From GCA-002694895 sp964436345 (GTDB taxonomy: Bacteria; Chloroflexota; Dehalococcoidia; Lucifugimonadales; GCA-002694895): 10,190 nucleotides of DNA. Numbering within the stretch: position 1 is the first letter of the stretch; each line of letters starts with the position of its first letter. Below, in pieces: positions 7,001 through 10,190 of the stretch. Location: positions 1-10,190 of the forward strand of contig CAYTCC010000050.1 of NCBI GenBank assembly GCA_964436345.1, given 5' to 3'. Position numbers and translations under genes: made by a program. The notes beneath the pieces were generated by a model. It had not been told where the DNA came from and did not search any database. It worked only from the letters and a program-made list of their open reading frames with translations.

Positions 7001-8326
7001 TTATTTCCAAACCCTTGCAGCAATTTCATTAGCTTTGGTAATTATGTATTCTTCATCCAAGTTAAGGATTTTATGTTCTTTCATAATCCATTTCCCATCT
7101 ACCATTACAGATTCAACATCGTGATTTTGTCCCATATGTACCCAGTTAGATACTATATCTGTTTGTGGTGTCAGATGAGGTTGCAGTAGATTGACTATTA
7201 TTAAATCTGCTTTACTTCCTTTGTTTAAATTCCCGGCATCAGGAATACCAAGAGATTTATACCCATTATGAGTTGCCCATTTGTAAGCTTCATTCGGAGA
7301 AGGGTTTCTTCCATCTGTCATCCTTACACGTTCCATGAACATACCTGTCCTCATAACGACAATCATATTTTCATCCATATTATCTGATCCCATAGCTATT
7401 TTACATCCAAATTCTTCTAGATCTTTTATATTTGGACTTAGGCCTCTTCTTGATGCAATTGCTGCGTTAAAAGATACTGTAGAGTTGTATTTCCCAAGAA
7501 TTTTTTCTTCTTCAGTTGACATACATCTGCAATGAGCAGCTACAAGTTTATCATTTAAAAAATTATTTTGTTCAAGATATTTTGTTGGTGTTGTTCCGTA
7601 ATTATCTTTGATGTTTTGTACTTCTCCCCAAAGTTGATTTAAATGTATTGTAGAAACAACATTTAATTTATCCTGAAGAGTTCGTATTGATTGTAATGAG
7701 TTTGGTGAGTTCATATCTGGAGCCCAGGCTGCAATACCAACAGTTATTCTAGATTGGTCATAGTTATGCCATTTGGAATATAAATTTGACATTTGTTCTA
7801 ATCCATTTTCATTTTGTTTAGGGTCAGATTTAATTTCACCGGGCTCTCCGTAACTTCCTGACATTCTATCTGATATTTGTTCAGCTAAAACTAAACGAAG
7901 TCCACTCTTTTGTAATTCGTCAGCATAATCCATAATTCCGTCAGCAACTTCCATAGCAACTGTTGTACCTGCTTTGATCGATTCTATAGCTCCAAGTAGT
8001 ACCATTATTTGATGTTCTTCTTTTGAGATTTCAGGTAATGGCCTCCTGGGAAATCCAGGAAAAGGAGGAGTGTTTGAAGGAGATTCATTTTCAAAAATCC
8101 CACGAGCTAAAGTTAATCTGAAATGTGTGTGACAATTTGCAAATCCTGAAAATATTGCTTTGTTTGTAGCATCATGTATTTTTGCGTCAGGATATTTTTT
8201 TTCAACTTCAGAATTTTCAGTAATATCTACAATAATGTTATTGTCAATAATTAGTGCTTGGTTTTCTTTGACTGATATTCCATTGTTATAAGTTACAATT
8301 TTCCCGTTTTTTATTGCAGTTTTCAT
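7001..8326 (-). CDS. Metal-dependent amidohydrolase, TrzN/AtzA/SsnA-like
   Basis: The 441-residue protein belongs to the amidohydrolase superfamily, near the aminohydrolase group (AtzA, TrzN, guanine deaminase, SsnA). N- and C-terminal beta-sandwich parts (residues 1-60 and about 385-435, ending VESVMVDGKWIMKE) flank a TIM barrel. Visible metal and active-site residues are His66 and His68 (NCHTHF), His228 (STIHLNQLW), His265 (VAAHCRCMS) and Asp315 (AMGSDNMDEN). The catalytic Glu that normally follows the third His as HxxE is Gln231 here. I chose the ATG at 8324-8326 with AGGTG 8 nt upstream; a GTG at 8333-8335 is the alternative. It is the first gene of the four-gene operon, behind a good extended -10 promoter. 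It probably acts on a deaminable or hydrolysable N-compound; the substrate is unknown. Confidence 0.9.
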   Translation of the reverse strand: MKTAIKNGKIVTYNNGISVKENQALIIDNNIIVDITENSEVEKKYPDAKIHDATNKAIFSGFANCHTHFRLTLARGIFENESPSNTPPFPGFPRRPLPEISKEEHQIMVLLGAIESIKAGTTVAMEVADGIMDYADELQKSGLRLVLAEQISDRMSGSYGEPGEIKSDPKQNENGLEQMSNLYSKWHNYDQSRITVGIAAWAPDMNSPNSLQSIRTLQDKLNVVSTIHLNQLWGEVQNIKDNYGTTPTKYLEQNNFLNDKLVAAHCRCMSTEEEKILGKYNSTVSFNAAIASRRGLSPNIKDLEEFGCKIAMGSDNMDENMIVVMRTGMFMERVRMTDGRNPSPNEAYKWATHNGYKSLGIPDAGNLNKGSKADLIIVNLLQPHLTPQTDIVSNWVHMGQNHDVESVMVDGKWIMKEHKILNLDEEYIITKANEIAARVWK

Positions 8327-8352
8327 ACATTTCACCTATGCTTATTTCCCTC

Positions 8353-8380
8353 AGTATAACATAATTAATTTATATGCAAA
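8353..8380 (-). promoter_or_regulatory. Extended -10 promoter of the amidohydrolase operon
   Basis: On the minus strand, TATACT (8353-8358) carries an upstream TGT (8359-8361), the TGn extended -10 motif. TTTGCA (8375-8380) lies at the -35 position with a 16-nt spacer. The predicted start near 8346 gives a leader of about 20 nt to the ATG at 8326, which includes the AGGTG ribosome site. Confidence 0.55.
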
Positions 8381-8430
8381 CATATGTCGGATCTTCATCT
8401 TTATATAAGGATATGGAAAATTATTGAAAT

Positions 8431-8637
8431 TTATTTTTTTTTACTATATTTTCTCACTATCTCTTCAGTTCTAAATCTTCTGATCACATATAAATTTAAT
8501 GATACAAGTAAGATTATTAATACATATAATCCGATATCTCCAAAAAAAGCACTGGCAATAAAAGATAGTGGGAAGTATAACAATAGTTTAATAAACCATC
8601 GTAAGTTATGATATTTTTTTAATATATTTTCAATCAA
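8431..8637 (-). CDS. Small two-helix membrane protein of unknown function
   Basis: The 68-codon frame starts with TTG, with a GAGA purine run about 6 nt upstream. The protein has a basic N-terminus (KKYHNLR), hydrophobic helices at about residues 15-32 and 35-52 split by GD, and a strongly basic tail (RRFR...RKYSKKK). That pattern predicts both ends inside the cell. I do not recognise the family. A plus-strand frame (8384-8611) overlaps it; the minus frame has the more convincing membrane-protein layout. It could be read in the same direction as the downstream operon, which nevertheless has its own promoter. Coding status is moderately supported. Confidence 0.5.
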   Translation of the reverse strand: MIENILKKYHNLRWFIKLLLYFPLSFIASAFFGDIGLYVLIILLVSLNLYVIRRFRTEEIVRKYSKKK

Positions 8638-8814
8638 AATTATCTCTGTACAATATTAATTAACAGTATTATATATAAATTTGAACGGCAACTGTTTTCT
8701 GCCAACTATTAATTTTATGAAAATATTAAATATATTATAAGCATAAGACTAATACCATTATTTAGTACTGATATTTAATCTTGAAATAGATAAAATTCAG
8801 AGTATAAATAATAT

Positions 8815-8853
8815 GGGACATGATAGAGTTCTGAGCCAGATCCATCATGTCCC
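8815..8853. other. Perfect 10-bp inverted repeat, strong hairpin of unknown role
   Basis: GGGACATGAT (8815-8824) and ATCATGTCCC (8844-8853) are exact reverse complements. Inside them TCTG/CAGA (8830-8833/8837-8840) forms a second short stem with a 3-nt loop. The element is roughly half G+C in a very AT-rich 260-nt region (8638-8898) that has no convincing gene. Neither side is followed by a T run, so it is not a standard intrinsic terminator. It lies 45 nt before the 29-codon frame. It could be a structured leader, a small RNA or a protein-binding palindrome. Confidence 0.6.
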
Positions 8854-8898
8854 TAAATTTAATATTTATAACTATAAAAAGTGATTTACTAAATAAAA

Positions 8899-8988
8899 AT
8901 GTCGAAAATAGAAATTGGATTAAGAATAATATTATCAGTCATTGTTTTTTTTATTCCTTTGGCAATAATTTATTTTGTATTTTTTTAG
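8899..8988 (+). CDS. 29-residue single-helix membrane peptide, or front part of a split gene
   Basis: The frame reads MSKIEIGLR followed by an uninterrupted hydrophobic helix (residues 10-29) and a TAG immediately after a T7 run. It looks like a deliberate N-in membrane anchor rather than random sequence, but it is very short and has no Shine-Dalgarno sequence. Losing one T from the T7 run would continue the protein through a basic linker towards the zinc ribbon at 9021-9182, so it may be the first part of one gene. No family recognised. Confidence 0.4.
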   Translation: MSKIEIGLRIILSVIVFFIPLAIIYFVFF

Positions 8989-9020
8989 AAACTTTCAAAT
9001 CATTGAGAACATTCGTATAA

Positions 9021-9182
9021 AAAAAGATATCTATAACAAAACAGTGTTATTTTTGTAATAAAGTAATAAGGCTAGATTCTCTATATTGTAATTATTGTGG
9101 AAATAAAGATATTACTGAGGATGAGATAGCAGATATTAAAATATATCTTAAAAAGAAAGAAGATATAAAAAAGAGAGAATAA
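9021..9182 (+). pseudogene. Zinc-ribbon reading frame without a normal start codon
   Basis: The frame encodes a compact treble-clef/zinc-ribbon: CYFC (9045-9056), then NKVIRLDSLYCNYCGNKD with the second CxxC pair. A charged, helical Lys/Glu tail ends at the TAA at 9180-9182. The four cysteines in CxxC-x11-CxxC spacing and the following Gly-Asn are typical of zinc-ribbon membrane or regulatory proteins. A TAA at 9018-9020 closes the frame upstream and there is no ATG, GTG or TTG before the first cysteine. Shortening the A7 run (9019-9025) by one base would open the frame to upstream sequence. It is either a decayed gene, a sequencing or assembly indel, or a gene using slippage. It converges with the D-aminoacylase gene, 27 nt away. 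Confidence 0.55.
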
Positions 9183-9209
9183 ATACAAAAGAGAATTTAA
9201 AGATTATTT

Positions 9210-10190
9210 TTATGAATCTTTCCCTCTACGTACAGCTTTACCAGGTAAGTTTCCTGTATGTTTACTATCTTTTATAACAAATTGCCCATTAACAATAACT
9301 TGTTCAATTCCTTCAGAAAGTTGCCTGGGATTTGCTTTTGTAGCTGGGACATTAACCTTTGGTAAATCAAAAACAATAACATCGGCGTCATAATTGTTTA
9401 ATATTAATCCCTTATTTTTCAGACCAAGCCTCTGAGCAGGGAAAGATGACATTTTCCTTATCCCTTTTTCTAAAGTTAAAAATTGATCATCTCTTGCGTA
9501 TTCAGAAATTATTTTGGTAAAAGTACCAAAAGTTCTTGGACTAGGATGATCTCCAAATAATATCGAATCAGAAGCAATCATGCCTGCAGGATGTTTAACG
9601 AATTCCGGTAATGTTTGTGGATTACCACCAAGTCCAACAAATGATATCCCTAAATTTTCATCAACCAAAAGATCAAATAATACTGAGACTGGTTCTTGGT
9701 TCTTCATTTCAGAAATTTCATTTACCGATAACCCGTCATATTTTTTATTGTGTGGTTTTTTAAAATTTGTTAACCATGTTGTTGGAAATGTTTTATTTAT
9801 TTCTTTGGCTATTTTTTTTCTTGAGTTAGTTGATTGAAGATGTTGCATTAGTTTTTCCGGACCACCATCTTTACTCCAGTTAGGTAAAATTATAGTTAAT
9901 GTTGTTCCTGAATATGCATATGTGTAACAATCAAAAGTAACATCCATTCCGCTATCTATGGCATTTTCTACTAAATCTAAATAATCTGTATATTTACCAT
10001 TTGCTATATTTTTACTATGTACGTACATCATCTTTTGATAATAATGTGTTAAATGCAATGGTAAATTGGCTTTTTTTGCAATTTCAACAGCTTCATCATA
10101 TGGAGCTAATATATTTCCTGGTTTTGCTAACAATCCTCTTGTATGAGTATGATAAAAACCTCCAAGTTTTGCAGCTTCTTTACTAAGTTC
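9210..10190 (-). CDS. N-acyl-D-amino-acid deacylase (D-aminoacylase), partial (5' end beyond right edge)
   Basis: The C-terminal 326 residues of an amidohydrolase-superfamily D-aminoacylase are present; the frame stays open to the window edge, so the start is outside. Such enzymes cleave N-acyl groups from D-amino acids or related N-acyl compounds. Visible marks are GGFYHTHTRG (catalytic/metal His region), LPLHLTHYYQ (next metal His), MIASDSILFGDHPSPRTFGTF (the conserved Asp and HPR-type loop) and SSFPAQRLGLKNKGLI. The C-terminal sandwich contains DADVIVFDLP, VIVNGQFVIKD and TGNLPGKAVRRG. The family HPR is HPSPR here, a small insertion. The TTG at 10131-10133 is not a plausible start because the conserved HTHTRG precedes it. 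It is separated from the four-gene operon by the small-gene region. Confidence 0.92.
   Translation of the reverse strand, partial: ELSKEAAKLGGFYHTHTRGLLAKPGNILAPYDEAVEIAKKANLPLHLTHYYQKMMYVHSKNIANGKYTDYLDLVENAIDSGMDVTFDCYTYAYSGTTLTIILPNWSKDGGPEKLMQHLQSTNSRKKIAKEINKTFPTTWLTNFKKPHNKKYDGLSVNEISEMKNQEPVSVLFDLLVDENLGISFVGLGGNPQTLPEFVKHPAGMIASDSILFGDHPSPRTFGTFTKIISEYARDDQFLTLEKGIRKMSSFPAQRLGLKNKGLILNNYDADVIVFDLPKVNVPATKANPRQLSEGIEQVIVNGQFVIKDSKHTGNLPGKAVRRGKDS

Noticed and set aside
8384..8611. Plus-strand 75-codon frame MSDLHLYIRIWK...
   Set aside because: It has no ribosome site, a polar Ser/Asn/Lys-rich second half without features, and lies opposite the more regular two-helix minus-strand frame.
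8813..8884. 23-codon frame MGHDRVLSQIHH... as a gene
   Set aside because: It has no ribosome site and its sequence is dictated by the inverted repeat it spans; kept only as a leader-peptide possibility in the findings.
8977..9026. Programmed -1 frameshifting at T7 or A7 joining the membrane helix to the zinc ribbon
   Set aside because: A -1 shift at the T run leads straight to the TAA at 9018, and the A run would need a +1 change from the linker frame; a single classic -1 event does not join the parts.
9199..9221. AAAGATT/AATCTTT hairpin between the zinc-ribbon frame and the D-aminoacylase
   Set aside because: The 7-bp stem is AT-only apart from one G-C pair, has a 9-nt loop and no T run on either strand, so I do not call it a terminator.

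Overview
The window is AT-rich, compact bacterial DNA with short intergenic gaps, overlapping starts and stops, and no insertion sequence, phage gene or CRISPR array. The gene mix is two lipoproteins, a bifunctional-type dCTP deaminase like that of Mycobacterium tuberculosis, and a run of amide, acyl-amino-acid and oxo-acid catabolic enzymes. This would suit a streamlined free-living bacterium, possibly an aquatic Chloroflexota (SAR202-like) lineage. That taxonomic guess is weak inference; no marker gene here settles it.

Layout. (1) 1-1580, minus strand: a probable operon of a SIMPL/DUF541 lipoprotein, then dcd, then ribD, which runs off the left edge. (2) 1666-2232, plus strand: signal peptidase I, divergent from the first operon. 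(3) 2234-3951, minus strand: one lipoprotein gene with an octapeptide (24-bp) repeat array, broken in the assembly by two runs of exactly 100 N, and a C-terminal M23/LytM-like but degenerate domain. (4) 4075-4147, plus strand: tRNA-Lys(UUU). (5) 4171-8326, minus strand: a tight four-gene operon of metal-dependent amidohydrolase, amidase-signature hydrolase, HpcH/HpaI aldolase and DinB-like protein, with a recognisable extended -10 promoter. (6) 8431-9182: a small-gene region with a two-helix membrane protein (minus), a GC-richer perfect inverted repeat, a 29-codon membrane peptide (plus) and a 53-codon zinc-ribbon reading frame with no ordinary start codon. (7) 9210 to the right edge, minus strand: 3' part of an N-acyl-D-amino-acid deacylase.

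Working together: operon (5) reads as a catabolic unit. Two hydrolases could release nitrogen or carboxylates from an amide or N-heterocycle-type compound, and an aldolase could cleave or form a 2-oxo acid product. The nearby D-aminoacylase is a further amide hydrolase. The real substrate cannot be read from sequence. The parts least explained by known families are the repeat lipoprotein, the membrane/zinc-ribbon locus and its upstream hairpin.
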